Part shown: positions 16,350-24,800 of the stretch, in pieces
How positions within the stretch are numbered: position 1 is the first letter of the stretch
Layout: each line of letters opens with the position of its first letter
Source: JANMDU01 sp031418715
GTDB taxonomy: Bacteria; Pseudomonadota; Gammaproteobacteria; Burkholderiales; Burkholderiaceae_C
Length of the DNA stretch: 64,000 nt
Direction: 5' to 3'
Assembly (NCBI GenBank): GCA_031418715.1
Contig: JANOJL010000031.1
Coordinates: forward strand, 1 to 64,000
Notes under the pieces: model-generated
What the model saw: the letters and a program-made list of their open reading frames with translations, nothing else
What the model was told of the DNA's origin: nothing
Database searches by the model: none
Position numbers and translations under genes: made by a program

Positions 16350-17039
16350 ATGAGCCACCCCACAGCCAACGATATACCGCCAATCACCGAAGAAGATATT
16401 GCCAATTATCTGACGACGAACCCCGAATTTTTTGAGCGCCATGCCGAGACTCTGGCCACCGTGCAGCTGCAAAGCCAGCATGGTAGACGTGCTGTGAGCC
16501 TGCAAGAGCGCCAAGCCGAGATGCTGCGCGAGAAGATCAAATCACTCGAAGGCCGCATCATGGAGATGGTACGTAACGGCAACGAGAATGTGATGATTGC
16601 CGACAAGTTGCAAAAATGGACGCGTACGCTTTTGCTCACGCAGCAGGCGATGGATTTGCCGATCACGGTGACGCATGAGCTGAAAAGCCAGTTTTTGGTG
16701 CCGCAGGTGGCGATCAAGATTTGGGGTGTGAATGGCCTGTTTTCAGAGGAAGAATTTGCCGTCGGCGTGAGCGACGATGCAAAAACTTTTGCTTCCTCTT
16801 TGCAGCTGCCCTATTGCGGCGTGAATTCTAATTTTGAAGCAGCCAATTGGCTTGATCAACCCGAGCTGGCCAGCTCACTCGCTTTGATTCCCCTGCGAGC
16901 CGGCGTGGCGCTCGAAGCTTTTGGCATGCTGGTGCTCGCATCTCCCGATCCGCAGCGCTTCAATGCCGGGATGGGCACAGATTTTCTGGAACGTATCGGC
17001 GAGATCACCAGCGCGGCGCTGTCTCGGTTGCGCGGTTAG
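16350..17039 (+). CDS. DUF484 family protein
   Basis: A 229-residue protein with the DUF484 signature: ITEEDIANYLTTNPEFFERHAETLATVQL, SLQERQAEMLREKIKSLEGRI as a coiled helix, then a GAF-like C-terminal half with PLRAGVALEAFGMLVLAS and LGTDFLERIGEI-type segments. The family is cytoplasmic and of unknown function, and its gene usually precedes xerC, as here. AGGAG lies upstream of the ATG. Confidence 0.85.
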   Translation: MSHPTANDIPPITEEDIANYLTTNPEFFERHAETLATVQLQSQHGRRAVSLQERQAEMLREKIKSLEGRIMEMVRNGNENVMIADKLQKWTRTLLLTQQAMDLPITVTHELKSQFLVPQVAIKIWGVNGLFSEEEFAVGVSDDAKTFASSLQLPYCGVNSNFEAANWLDQPELASSLALIPLRAGVALEAFGMLVLASPDPQRFNAGMGTDFLERIGEITSAALSRLRG

Positions 17040-17094
17040 CCGAAAAATGGGGTCAGATCAGAATTCAGGACGATGATCTTCCCGGAGTGAATTC

Positions 17095-18156
17095 ATGCCC
17101 AGTCGAAATTCTGCTCAGACCGCATTTTTCGGCGCTCTTTCCGAAGCGAAAGAGCAGGCGATACAGCACGAGCTGATCCAGCGCTACCTGGCGCATTGCC
17201 GCGTCGAAAAACGCCTCGCTGAGCGCACCCTCGCGCTCTACACCGAAGATCTGACCAAGCTGCAAGCCAATGCAGCGCAGGCCAAAATCGAGATCACCCA
17301 AGTTCTCAACGCCCACATCCGCCGATGGGTGGCGCAGATGCACAGCGGCGGACGCAGCGGGCGCGGCATTGCGCTCATCCTTTCGGGTTGGCGTGGTTTT
17401 TACACTTGGCTTGGGCGCGAAGGCCTGATGACTGCCAACCCTGTGCAAGATGTGCGCGCACCCAAGCAGCCCAAACCATTGCCCAAAGCACTGGCTGTAG
17501 ATCAAGCCATGCAGTTGGTGAGCTTCACAGGCTTGCAACAAGCCAACGACTTTAACCCTGCGTTAGAAGCCCGCGATGCGGCTTTGACAGAGTTGCTCTA
17601 TGGCTCGGGCCTGCGGGTGAGCGAATTGGTTAATTTAGACATTCGTTCGTCCACAGCCGGCCAGCAAACGCTCAAAGGCTATATTGACTTGGTTGCAGGC
17701 GAAGTGCATGTGGTGGGCAAGGGCAGCAAAAGCCGCACGGTGCCTTTGGGCAAACAATCCGTGGATGCGATTGAGCGATGGTTGCCGTTTCGCAGTGAGC
17801 TGCAGCTCAAGGTCAGTCAGAAAAGTCGTTTGACGCAAGAAGAAAAAGACCCGAGCAGCGAGCAGGCGCTGTTTCTCTCCCCGCGCGGCCTGCGAATGAG
17901 CCCTGCCATGGTGTGGCAGCGCCTCAAACTCAGAAGCTTGGCTGCGGGGTTGCCGATGGCGGTGCATCCGCACATGTTGCGCCACAGCTTTGCCAGTCAT
18001 ATTTTGCAATCCAGCCAAGATTTGCGTGCGGTGCAAGAGCTGCTTGGACATGCCAACATCAGCACCACGCAGGTTTACACCCGGCTGGATTTTCAGCATT
18101 TGGCCAAAGCCTATGACGCGGCGCATCCCCGTGCCAAGCGCCGCGCCGCCGCTTGA
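17095..18156 (+). CDS. xerC: Tyrosine recombinase XerC
   Basis: A 353-residue recombinase that with XerD resolves chromosome dimers at dif. The N-terminal SAM-like core-binding domain (RYLAHCRVEKRLAERTLALYTEDL) is followed by the catalytic residues: Arg in LLYGSGLRVSELVNL, Lys in GKGSKSRTVPLG, His-x-x-Arg in HPHMLRHSFASH, His in LLGHANISTTQVY, with the nucleophile Tyr in VYTRL. It is longer than E. coli XerC (298), with extra residues at the N-terminus and a loop rich in Gln and Thr after LVNLDIRSS. The DUF484-xerC order supports XerC rather than XerD or an integron or phage integrase. Confidence 0.92.
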   Translation: MPSRNSAQTAFFGALSEAKEQAIQHELIQRYLAHCRVEKRLAERTLALYTEDLTKLQANAAQAKIEITQVLNAHIRRWVAQMHSGGRSGRGIALILSGWRGFYTWLGREGLMTANPVQDVRAPKQPKPLPKALAVDQAMQLVSFTGLQQANDFNPALEARDAALTELLYGSGLRVSELVNLDIRSSTAGQQTLKGYIDLVAGEVHVVGKGSKSRTVPLGKQSVDAIERWLPFRSELQLKVSQKSRLTQEEKDPSSEQALFLSPRGLRMSPAMVWQRLKLRSLAAGLPMAVHPHMLRHSFASHILQSSQDLRAVQELLGHANISTTQVYTRLDFQHLAKAYDAAHPRAKRRAAA

Positions 18157-18300
18157 TGTGCGATGACCTGATGCCTAGCTTTAGGTCTGAAATGTTGTTT
18201 TTTATCCAATTCAAGCCAAAAACATCACCAAAAGAAGCGAAAAGAGGGAAATTCAATCGCACCTGTTCTGGTTTGTCGCCCAAATGACGAAAAATGGACT

Positions 18301-18810
18301 GTGGCAAATTCATTCCAACTGTCCGCGAAAAAAGATTCCCCTGCTGCTATTGCGGCAATGCAGGATTTTGAAATCGACCAAATTCTGTATTGCAGCTTAG
18401 CCAAGCAGCCGATGGACGAGATCGCTATTGAGCAATTGGTGCATACAGCTGCTGACTTGAACCGCATGGATCACATTACCGGCATGCTGATGTATGCCGA
18501 TGGCGTGTTTGTGCAATTGATCGAAGGCCCGCGCCAAGCGATTGATCACCTCTGGGCGCGCTTGTTGCATGACAAACGCCATCAGGCTGTTGTGCAGCTT
18601 TATCACCGCCGCGAGGTGGAGGCACGCGCCTGCGACGGCTGGGACATGCGTTATGTGCAGCGTGAAGATCTGCGCGATTTGATTCACGAAGCCAAGGAAG
18701 AAATTGTGGCAGGCCGCAAAAGCGCTTGGGCCCCCGCGATCGAGCGCATGGATTTTCTGCTGAGCAACGCCAACTGGGACAGCTTCGTCAACGACATCAA
18801 AGCCAACTGA
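18301..18810 (+). CDS. BLUF-domain blue-light photoreceptor
   Basis: A 169-residue protein with one BLUF domain (about residues 25-120). Counting from the GTG start, Tyr30, Asn54 and Gln72 are spaced exactly like the flavin-contacting Tyr21, Asn45 and Gln63 of AppA, within QILYCS, DLNRMDHITG and VFVQLIEGPR; a Trp-x-Met pair (W114, M116) corresponds to the semi-conserved Trp/Met. BLUF proteins bind FAD and rearrange a hydrogen bond in blue light. The C-terminal 50 residues are short helices without an output enzyme, so it must act through a partner. The start is uncertain (GTG 18301 or ATG 18358). Confidence 0.88.
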   Translation: MANSFQLSAKKDSPAAIAAMQDFEIDQILYCSLAKQPMDEIAIEQLVHTAADLNRMDHITGMLMYADGVFVQLIEGPRQAIDHLWARLLHDKRHQAVVQLYHRREVEARACDGWDMRYVQREDLRDLIHEAKEEIVAGRKSAWAPAIERMDFLLSNANWDSFVNDIKAN

Positions 18811-18838
18811 TCGCTGCACATCCGCGACAATAGCGGCC

Positions 18839-20068
18839 ATGAAAACGATCACCCTTCGCCCCGGCAAAGAGCGCGCCTTGCTGCGCGGCCATTCTTGGAT
18901 TTATGACAACGCCTTGGCCTCAGGCAGCGCAGATTCGGGCGAAACGGTGCGTGTGGAGTCGTCTGAGGGCAAATTCCTCGCTTGGGCGGCCTTCAGCCCG
19001 AGCAGCAAAATCCGCGCACGGGTCTGGAGCTTTGATGAGGCGCAGCGCATAGATGCTCCTTTTTTCATAGCACTCTGCGCACAATCTATAACGGCGAGAA
19101 GCCGATTTGGCCTTGAAATACCGATTGACAGCGATGGCGTGCGCCTGATCCATGGCGAGGTCGATGGGCTGCCCGGCTTGATCGTGGATCAGTATGGCGA
19201 TACGTTGGTAGCGCAGTTTTTATCTGCCGGCAGTGAGCGGCAAAAGAAGCTGATCGTTCCCGCTTTGCTCCAAGCCAGTGGTTTGACCAAACTCTATGAA
19301 AGATCGGATGCCAGCAGTCGCACGCTGGAAGGCCTGCCGCCCGCCACTGGCTGGCTTGCAGGGCAGGGCGCGGATGAGGAGGTGGTGATCCGCGAGCATG
19401 GCTGGAAGCTCAAGGTCAGCATTTCGGAAGGCCACAAAACAGGCTTTTACCTCGATCAGCGCGACAACCGCCATCGCTTCGCCTTGGATGCCGCCCGCCT
19501 GAAATTTCGCCGCATGCTCAACTGCTATTGCTACACCGGTGGCTTCACCGTGGCTGGGCTGTCTGGCCTGCGCGAGGCGGGTGCTTTGGAGGGTGCGAAA
19601 ATCACCAGTATTGATTCTTCGGGCCCAGCGATTGAGCGAGCCAAGGCGAACGTGGCGCTCAACGGCTTTGAGGCGCAGATTCAAGACGGCAGCGCACAAT
19701 TCATGGATGCCGATGTGAACGCTTCTCTTAGGCAATTCATCACCGAGGGCCGCACATTTGATCTGATCATTCTCGATCCACCCAAATTCGCGCCCTCCGC
19801 CGCCCATGCCGAGCGCGCAGCCCGAGCTTACAAAGACATCAACCGCCTCGCTTTCAAGCTTCTGGAGCCAGGCGGCTTGCTTTACACCTTCAGTTGCTCG
19901 GGCGGCATTGATGCCGATTTGTTTCACAAAATTGTGGCCGGCGCGGCGATGGATGCCCATGCCGATGGCTACATCACCGCGCATCTGGGCGCAGCGCCCG
20001 ATCACCCGATCACCATGCGTTTCCCGGAAGGGGAATACCTCAAGGGCTTGGTGGTGATGAAAAAATGA
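18839..20068 (+). CDS. rlmI: 23S rRNA (cytosine-C5) methyltransferase, RlmI-like
   Basis: A 409-residue SAM-dependent methyltransferase. The N-terminal PUA-like domain (LRPGKERALLRGHSWIYDNAL) is followed by an EEHD-like domain with ERSDASSRTLEGLP, the SAM-binding LNCYCYTGGFTVAGL, the acidic loop TSIDSSGPAI, and DLIILDPPKFAPS as motif IV; FSCSGGIDADLF holds the catalytic Cys. RlmI methylates C1962 of 23S rRNA in E. coli. A repeat copy lies at residues 73-93, encoding FIALCAQSITARSRFGLEI in a region between two domains. The gene overlaps cca by ATGA. Confidence 0.88.
   Translation: MKTITLRPGKERALLRGHSWIYDNALASGSADSGETVRVESSEGKFLAWAAFSPSSKIRARVWSFDEAQRIDAPFFIALCAQSITARSRFGLEIPIDSDGVRLIHGEVDGLPGLIVDQYGDTLVAQFLSAGSERQKKLIVPALLQASGLTKLYERSDASSRTLEGLPPATGWLAGQGADEEVVIREHGWKLKVSISEGHKTGFYLDQRDNRHRFALDAARLKFRRMLNCYCYTGGFTVAGLSGLREAGALEGAKITSIDSSGPAIERAKANVALNGFEAQIQDGSAQFMDADVNASLRQFITEGRTFDLIILDPPKFAPSAAHAERAARAYKDINRLAFKLLEPGGLLYTFSCSGGIDADLFHKIVAGAAMDAHADGYITAHLGAAPDHPITMRFPEGEYLKGLVVMKK
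19055..19118 (+). repeat. Dispersed repeat copy 8 (forward, in rRNA methyltransferase gene)
   Basis: ATAGCACTCTGCGCA, then TCTATAACGGCGAGAAGCC, ATTTGGCCTTGAAA: a close match to the consensus outside the left arm, which is diverged. It encodes IALCAQSITARSRFGLE. Confidence 0.85.
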
Positions 20069-21348
20069 AAACCTATCTCGTGGGCGGAGCAGTGCGCGAT
20101 GCGCTCATGGGGCGCGAAGTGACGGATCGCGACTGGTGTGTTGTGGGTAGTTCACCGCAAGAGATGCTTGATCTGGGCTACCTGAGTGTGGGCAAAGATT
20201 TCCCCGTTTTTTTGCATCCGCAAACGAGAGAGGAATACGCCTTGGCACGCACCGAGCGCAAAACCGCGCCTGGCTACCATGGCTTTGCGATGCATGCAGC
20301 GCCTGATGTAACGCTAGAGCAAGATCTTGCGCGGCGCGATATTACTATCAATTCAATAGCACTCAGCGCAGAATATATAAGGGCGAATGGTCAGTTTGAC
20401 TTAAAAATTCCAGCTTCTGAAGCCTTGAGCAAAGCCTTGATCGATCCGTTCAATGGGCAGCAAGATATTCGCGATCAGATTTTGCGCCACACCAGCCCCG
20501 CTTTTGCAGAAGACCCGGTGCGCATCCTGCGCGTGGCACGGTTTGCTGCGCGGTATGCGGGCTTTTCTGTGGCCAAGCCCACGATGGATTTGATGCGCCG
20601 AATGGTTTCCAGTGGCGAAGCCGATGCGCTGGTGGCTGAGCGCGTTTGGCAGGAAGTCAGCAAAGGGCTGATGGAGGACAAACCTTCGCGCATGTTTCAG
20701 GTGCTGCGGCAATGCGGGGCGTTGCAGGTCTTGTTGCCAGAGGTGGATCGGCTGTGGGGCGTGCCGCAGCCCGCGGAGCATCATCCTGAAATTGACACCG
20801 GCGTGCATCTGATGATGGTGCTGGACATGGCCGCGCAATTACAAGCGCCGCTTGCTGTGCGCTTTGCTTGCCTCATGCACGATCTGGGCAAAGGTTCGAC
20901 CCCTGCCGAGATGCTACCGCGCCATATCAAGCATGAGCTGAGAAGCGTGGACCTGCTGCTGCCGCTTTGCGAACGGCTGCGCGTATCGGCTGAATGCAAA
21001 GATTTGGCTGTCGTGGTGGCAAAAGAACACGGCAATATCCACAGAAGTGCTGAGCTGGATGCCAAAGCCACCTTGCGGCTGTTGGAGCGCTGCGATGCGA
21101 TTCGCAAACCAGAGCGTTTTGCGCAGGCGCTGCAAGCCTGCGAGTGTGATGCGCGTGGGCGGCTGGGCAGGCAAGACGATCCGTATCCGCAAGCGCTGCG
21201 TTTGCGGCGTGCCTTGGATGCCGCGCTTGCTGTGCCCACCGCAAGCATTGCCGAGCAGGCCATTGCGCAGGGGAAAAAGGCCGACCAAATTGGCCAAGAT
21301 ATTGCTACTGCACGTGCGCAGGCGATTGCGCAGCTTAGATGGCTGTAG
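20065..21348 (+). CDS. cca: CCA tRNA nucleotidyltransferase (with HD domain)
   Basis: A 427-residue enzyme that adds or repairs the 3' CCA of tRNAs. The N-terminal nucleotidyltransferase core is clear: YLVGGAVRDALMGREVTDRDW with the two catalytic Asp, ARTERK, and RRDITINSIA. An HD phosphohydrolase segment follows (HLMMVLDMAAQ...LMHDLGKGSTP), as in E. coli-type Cca. Directly after RRDITINSIA there is an extra segment of about 25 residues from the dispersed repeat (copy 9), placed between this motif and LIDPFNGQQDI that normally follow closely. The start overlaps the upstream stop as ATGA. Confidence 0.93.
   Translation: MKTYLVGGAVRDALMGREVTDRDWCVVGSSPQEMLDLGYLSVGKDFPVFLHPQTREEYALARTERKTAPGYHGFAMHAAPDVTLEQDLARRDITINSIALSAEYIRANGQFDLKIPASEALSKALIDPFNGQQDIRDQILRHTSPAFAEDPVRILRVARFAARYAGFSVAKPTMDLMRRMVSSGEADALVAERVWQEVSKGLMEDKPSRMFQVLRQCGALQVLLPEVDRLWGVPQPAEHHPEIDTGVHLMMVLDMAAQLQAPLAVRFACLMHDLGKGSTPAEMLPRHIKHELRSVDLLLPLCERLRVSAECKDLAVVVAKEHGNIHRSAELDAKATLRLLERCDAIRKPERFAQALQACECDARGRLGRQDDPYPQALRLRRALDAALAVPTASIAEQAIAQGKKADQIGQDIATARAQAIAQLRWL
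20345..20406 (+). repeat. Dispersed repeat copy 9 (forward, in cca)
   Basis: CTATCAATTCAATAGC arm, CTCAGCGCAGAATATATAAG, and a TTTGACTTAAAA end. It encodes SIALSAEYIRANGQFDLKI, next to the active-site motif of Cca. Confidence 0.8.
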
Positions 21349-21680
21349 CTCGGGTGAACGCGATGCCCCGGCGATTTGTCAATAGGACGAAGCCTTCCCT
21401 GCACTTTGCCGGTTGACCCATCAGCATTCACTCGGTGATTTGCTTTTTTCTCGGCTTGTCTATTTTTTGTCTAGTTGTTAACTATTTATTGTCTATTCTT
21501 TGTCCATGTTGTTTTGAAAAAAGACCGCACATATAGGCAAAAAAATGGCTGTTTTGTACATGAAATGTGTACTTCTGTGCAGAGTTCAGAAATAATTTTG
21601 TCTATGATATTCCATACAAAAATGCAGCGTAGCATGGCCAATATTGTTTGTGTTCATTGCATGCTTTTCAGGACTCTTCT
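21349..21680. promoter_or_regulatory. AT-rich upstream region of the Crp/Fnr gene with repeated motifs
   Basis: This 332-base gap holds no gene that I can support. It is much more AT-rich than its surroundings from 21440 on. TTGTCTAT occurs three times (21456, 21489, 21598); the first two sit within 17-base near-identical repeats exactly 33 bases apart, about three helical turns. A GTACA-N7-TGTAC inverted repeat lies at 21556-21572. These could be operator sites, perhaps for the adjacent Crp/Fnr regulator, but that is inference. Confidence 0.45.
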
Positions 21681-22406
21681 ATGACGACACTGCCCGCATC
21701 AGTCGCCGCCAATTTATCTGATGCAGACCAAAGAACGCTGTTAGCCAATCGCTGGTTTTCCAGCCTCTCGCTGATTCAACAAACCGCTATGCTCCAAGCC
21801 AGCCGCCGCATGCTATTGCGCGATGGCCAGCTTTTTGGCGCACAAGGCCAGTTGGTGCGCAGGCGGCGCGATGGTTTTGGTGTCCTGGTTGAAGGGCTGC
21901 TGAAAGTCTCTTCCACCTCGCCAGATGGGCGCGAAGCGATATTGAGCTTTGTTCGCCCCGGGCAATGGTTTGGCGAGCTGGCTGTGCTTGACGGGGCAGC
22001 GCGTGAGCGGGATTTTTTCAGCGTTGGAGCGTGCGAAATTTTGATTATTGAAGTAGAGGCACTGCAGGAGCTGCTGCAAGATGCCCAACTGGCCCGCCAC
22101 ATCACTCGCTTGCTCGCCTCACGCACGCGCGCACTCCTTTCTATCGTCGAAGACTTCACCCTGCGAAGCTCTCTGTCGCGCACCGCCCGCCGCTTGGTCA
22201 TGCTCGCTTATGATGACGAGCCTCAAAACGGCCCGCATCGCTCTTCGCTCGATGTGTCGCAAGACGCATTGGCTTGCATGCTGGGCATGACGCGCCAATC
22301 TGTGGCCAGCCAACTGCGCCAGCTCTCTGAGCGCGGCGCGATTCAGCAAGCTTATGGCCGCGTCAATATTGCCTCGATGGTGGCTTTGATGGCTGAGGCG
22401 GCTTGA
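21681..22406 (+). CDS. Crp/Fnr family transcriptional regulator
   Basis: A 241-residue regulator. Residues 20-140 form a cyclic-nucleotide-binding-like beta barrel (GQLVRRRRDGFGVLVEGLLKVSSTSPDGREAILSFVRPGQWFGELAVLDG), a long dimer helix follows, and residues 180-225 are the winged helix with SQDALACMLGMTRQSVASQLRQL as the recognition region. FNR-type Fe-S Cys residues are absent, so oxygen sensing by a cluster is unlikely; the ligand is unknown. ATG 21681, preceded by AGGAC, is preferred to a TTG 33 bases earlier. Downstream lie a BLUF-like protein and two paralogues, perhaps regulated by it. Confidence 0.87.
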   Translation: MTTLPASVAANLSDADQRTLLANRWFSSLSLIQQTAMLQASRRMLLRDGQLFGAQGQLVRRRRDGFGVLVEGLLKVSSTSPDGREAILSFVRPGQWFGELAVLDGAARERDFFSVGACEILIIEVEALQELLQDAQLARHITRLLASRTRALLSIVEDFTLRSSLSRTARRLVMLAYDDEPQNGPHRSSLDVSQDALACMLGMTRQSVASQLRQLSERGAIQQAYGRVNIASMVALMAEAA

Positions 22407-22523
22407 GCCAAGTCACCCAGTCATTTGAATTGTTAATTATTTGACTGTGTTGTGTTTCGCGTGTCAGAAATAATCTAAGCACACGATCCAAGACAAACCC
22501 TTTTCATACAAGCAGTATCTGCA

Positions 22524-23096
22524 TTGAATTCTTTTACTGTCCCATTTCAAGCACCTGCTGAGGAAGAGGCTCAACCCATCGACCAAATCGCCTACTGCTG
22601 CTTGGTCGCGCCGGGTGTGTTGTCTTTGGGAATGGCTGATTTTGTGGCGCAAGTCAATCAAGACAAAATGTCTGCCTCACTCAGCGGCCTATTGATGTGG
22701 GATGGCCGCTTGATGATCCATTGGATCGAAGGCGAGCGCGCCACACTTGATGCGCTCTGGGATGATATTCAAAACGATCAGCGTCAGCATTGCTTGGTGC
22801 CTTTGTTGCACAAGAGGGATGTGAAAAAACGCTTGTTTGAACAATGGCAGATGCAGCCCGCCAGCCGCAACGAAATGATGGTCATCGTGCGCGAAGCCCG
22901 CGAGCAAGCCAGCCGTGAGCTCCAGCCGGAGACGCAATCATGGCAATACCCGATGAGCACGCTGAGCATCTTGCTCAACCCAGACCTCAGCCCCTTTTAT
23001 GCCCAGTCTTCGCGCTCTGCTGAGCCCGCTCATCAGGGGCAGAGCCAGCCGCCGCTCATGCCTGACTTTGTGCAGCACGAGACAAGACGCGCATGA
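22524..23096 (+). CDS. BLUF-like protein lacking key flavin-contact residues
   Basis: A 190-residue protein whose residues 19-115 align with the BLUF domain at 18301: IDQIAYCCL, then SASLSGLLMWDGRLMIHWIEGERATLDALWDDIQNDQRQH. The Tyr is kept (Tyr24), but at the positions of the AppA Asn45 and Gln63 there are Lys48 and His66, so normal BLUF photochemistry is unlikely. It may have become a binding or signalling domain. The only start consistent with the domain is a TTG at 22524, because a stop lies upstream and no ATG precedes residue 37. It overlaps the next gene as ATGA, so the two are coupled. Confidence 0.75.
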   Translation: MNSFTVPFQAPAEEEAQPIDQIAYCCLVAPGVLSLGMADFVAQVNQDKMSASLSGLLMWDGRLMIHWIEGERATLDALWDDIQNDQRQHCLVPLLHKRDVKKRLFEQWQMQPASRNEMMVIVREAREQASRELQPETQSWQYPMSTLSILLNPDLSPFYAQSSRSAEPAHQGQSQPPLMPDFVQHETRRA

Positions 23097-23902
23097 TTGA
23101 CAAACTGCTCTTTCGTATCGCTAGACGCAGCTCGCCCGTGAGCCACCTGGCCCCCATCTCTGTGTTGGTTGGGGGCAGCCACGGCAGTTCAATGCCGATA
23201 TCTAGCTCCGGCCATCAAGATCCGTTCAGCACGATTTTCCCCGCGCCAAACCGCGTCCGATCTGCGCGTTCTGGCTTGACTAGGCCGGGCGCCGACAGTG
23301 CATGGCAACTGGCCTGTGATGTTTATATGGCAGAGCGTACATCAGGAGGTTCGATTCCAGACCAACCCGCATTTTTTGCCAATTGGAAGCCTGCTCACAT
23401 GGCCGTGGCGCAAATGCTCTGGGCCGAGCGTGACCAACTTCACCAAGGCGAAGTGCAGATTCACAGCGGCAATGAGTTGCTGGCGGTCATGCTACCTGCG
23501 CAGCGCCGAGTGGCGGTGCGTGCGTCGCTATATCAGGCGCAATCGCCATTGGCACTGCGCCAATTGCCTCCCAACAAAGGCGCAGACCAGTTGCCAAACG
23601 CTAGCAAAGGCTTTGAGACGTACACGCTTTACAGCCTGCTTTGGTTTTATGGCCAAGTCTATAGCGTAGCGCCCGAGCTTTTGCCGCCAGAAATGGGTAC
23701 GCAACTGATCCAGCTCAGCCGCTTCCCCGCTGTCGAACCGGCGGCCTTAGAAATGCGGCATTTGGCTTTGATTCATATTTTCAGTGGTGGCGCTTTGAGC
23801 TTTACCCAATTGCAACAACAGGTCTCGCCAACACACGCCAAAAGCCTTTGCGCAGACTTGGCTTCGCTGTATTTCACCGGAGCGCTGCGCTTGTTGCCTT
23901 GA
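23093..23902 (+). CDS. Unknown-function protein, paralogue A of a tandem pair
   Basis: A 269-residue protein, not recognised. Its start overlaps the BLUF-like stop. The first 65 residues are Ser/Pro-rich and look disordered. The middle has AWQLACDVYMAE and FFANWKPAHMAVAQMLWAERDQL; the last 60 residues, from FPAVEPAALEMRHLALIHIF to LYFTGALRLL, look like a small winged-helix-type domain. Both blocks recur in the gene at 24015, and the C-terminal blocks are about half identical. There is no signal peptide or membrane segment. Its coupling to the BLUF-like gene suggests a shared complex or signalling role (inference). Confidence 0.65.
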   Translation: MIDKLLFRIARRSSPVSHLAPISVLVGGSHGSSMPISSSGHQDPFSTIFPAPNRVRSARSGLTRPGADSAWQLACDVYMAERTSGGSIPDQPAFFANWKPAHMAVAQMLWAERDQLHQGEVQIHSGNELLAVMLPAQRRVAVRASLYQAQSPLALRQLPPNKGADQLPNASKGFETYTLYSLLWFYGQVYSVAPELLPPEMGTQLIQLSRFPAVEPAALEMRHLALIHIFSGGALSFTQLQQQVSPTHAKSLCADLASLYFTGALRLLP

Positions 23903-24014
23903 TGGTCACTGAATATGCTGACATCCCGTATCAAATGTCGAAAAGCAGTCACTGGTAAAACCTATTTGCCGCGCATACTGGTTTGAATACAAATAATATT
24001 CAGGGCGCTGATTC

Positions 24015-24776
24015 ATGATGTGGAACAAATTCAAATCTAGTTTCCCTGCCAGCCAGCCTTCTTGGCGCTCAGTTTTTGACCGTGGAGCAAGCGAAACATC
24101 TCCTGCTCCTCTTGGGGAGCCCTCAATGCCGCCCTCGTCTAACGAGGCTGCTTGGCTTGCCGCGTGTGAGGCGTATCACCAATACAAACTTATGCACAAG
24201 CTGCCTTCTCTGCCAGCGGCTTTCGCCAATTTTGGCCTGTTGCACATCGCTGTTACCGAGGCTTTATGGGATCGGCGTGGTGAAATCGCGCAGAAAAAGA
24301 CCAAGCCTGTGATGCATGTGGTCAGCTCGGCTGGGCTGGTGGCTGCGTTCAGCCCGGCGCAGCGCATGGTGCAATTGCGTGACTCGGGCACTGCTCTAGA
24401 CCGAATGGATCGCCTTTCTGGTTTGATTGTGCGCAGCATGCCGGCATCAGCCAAGCTGCTAGAAGGCGAAGCGGCGAAAGAATTTTCTGAGGTGCCGCTG
24501 ATATTGCTTTTGTGGCATTTTGGGCAAGCGGCTGAACATGCTCTGGAGCACATGCCCTCCTTGCATAAAAAACGGCTTTTTCTGCGCCGCTTTCCAAGCG
24601 TTGAGCCCGGCATCTTGCAGATGCGGCATCTTCGCTTGATCCATACGCTCAGCCGAGACCCATTGAGCTTTGACAGCCTGCTGCCGATGATGAAAGAAGC
24701 AGATCGCCATTTCGTGTGCCCCGATTTGACATCCCTGTACCTCACAGGTGCTCTGCAGCTCAAAAGCAGCAGTTAA
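24015..24776 (+). CDS. Unknown-function protein, paralogue B of a tandem pair
   Basis: A 253-residue protein with the same layout as the gene at 23093: a Ser/Pro-rich first 45 residues, a block AWLAACEAYHQYK...AFANFGLLHIAVTEALWDRRGEI, and a C-terminal block FPSVEPGILQMRHLRLIHTL...CPDLTSLYLTGALQL. It was probably formed by tandem duplication and then diverged. It is separated from paralogue A by 112 bases with a possible promoter, so it may be transcribed separately. Function unknown; no catalytic motif seen. The start may be the second ATG of the ATGATG pair (24018). Confidence 0.65.
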   Translation: MMWNKFKSSFPASQPSWRSVFDRGASETSPAPLGEPSMPPSSNEAAWLAACEAYHQYKLMHKLPSLPAAFANFGLLHIAVTEALWDRRGEIAQKKTKPVMHVVSSAGLVAAFSPAQRMVQLRDSGTALDRMDRLSGLIVRSMPASAKLLEGEAAKEFSEVPLILLLWHFGQAAEHALEHMPSLHKKRLFLRRFPSVEPGILQMRHLRLIHTLSRDPLSFDSLLPMMKEADRHFVCPDLTSLYLTGALQLKSSS

Positions 24777-24800
24777 CGGCATCGGCCTACAATGGCTGCA

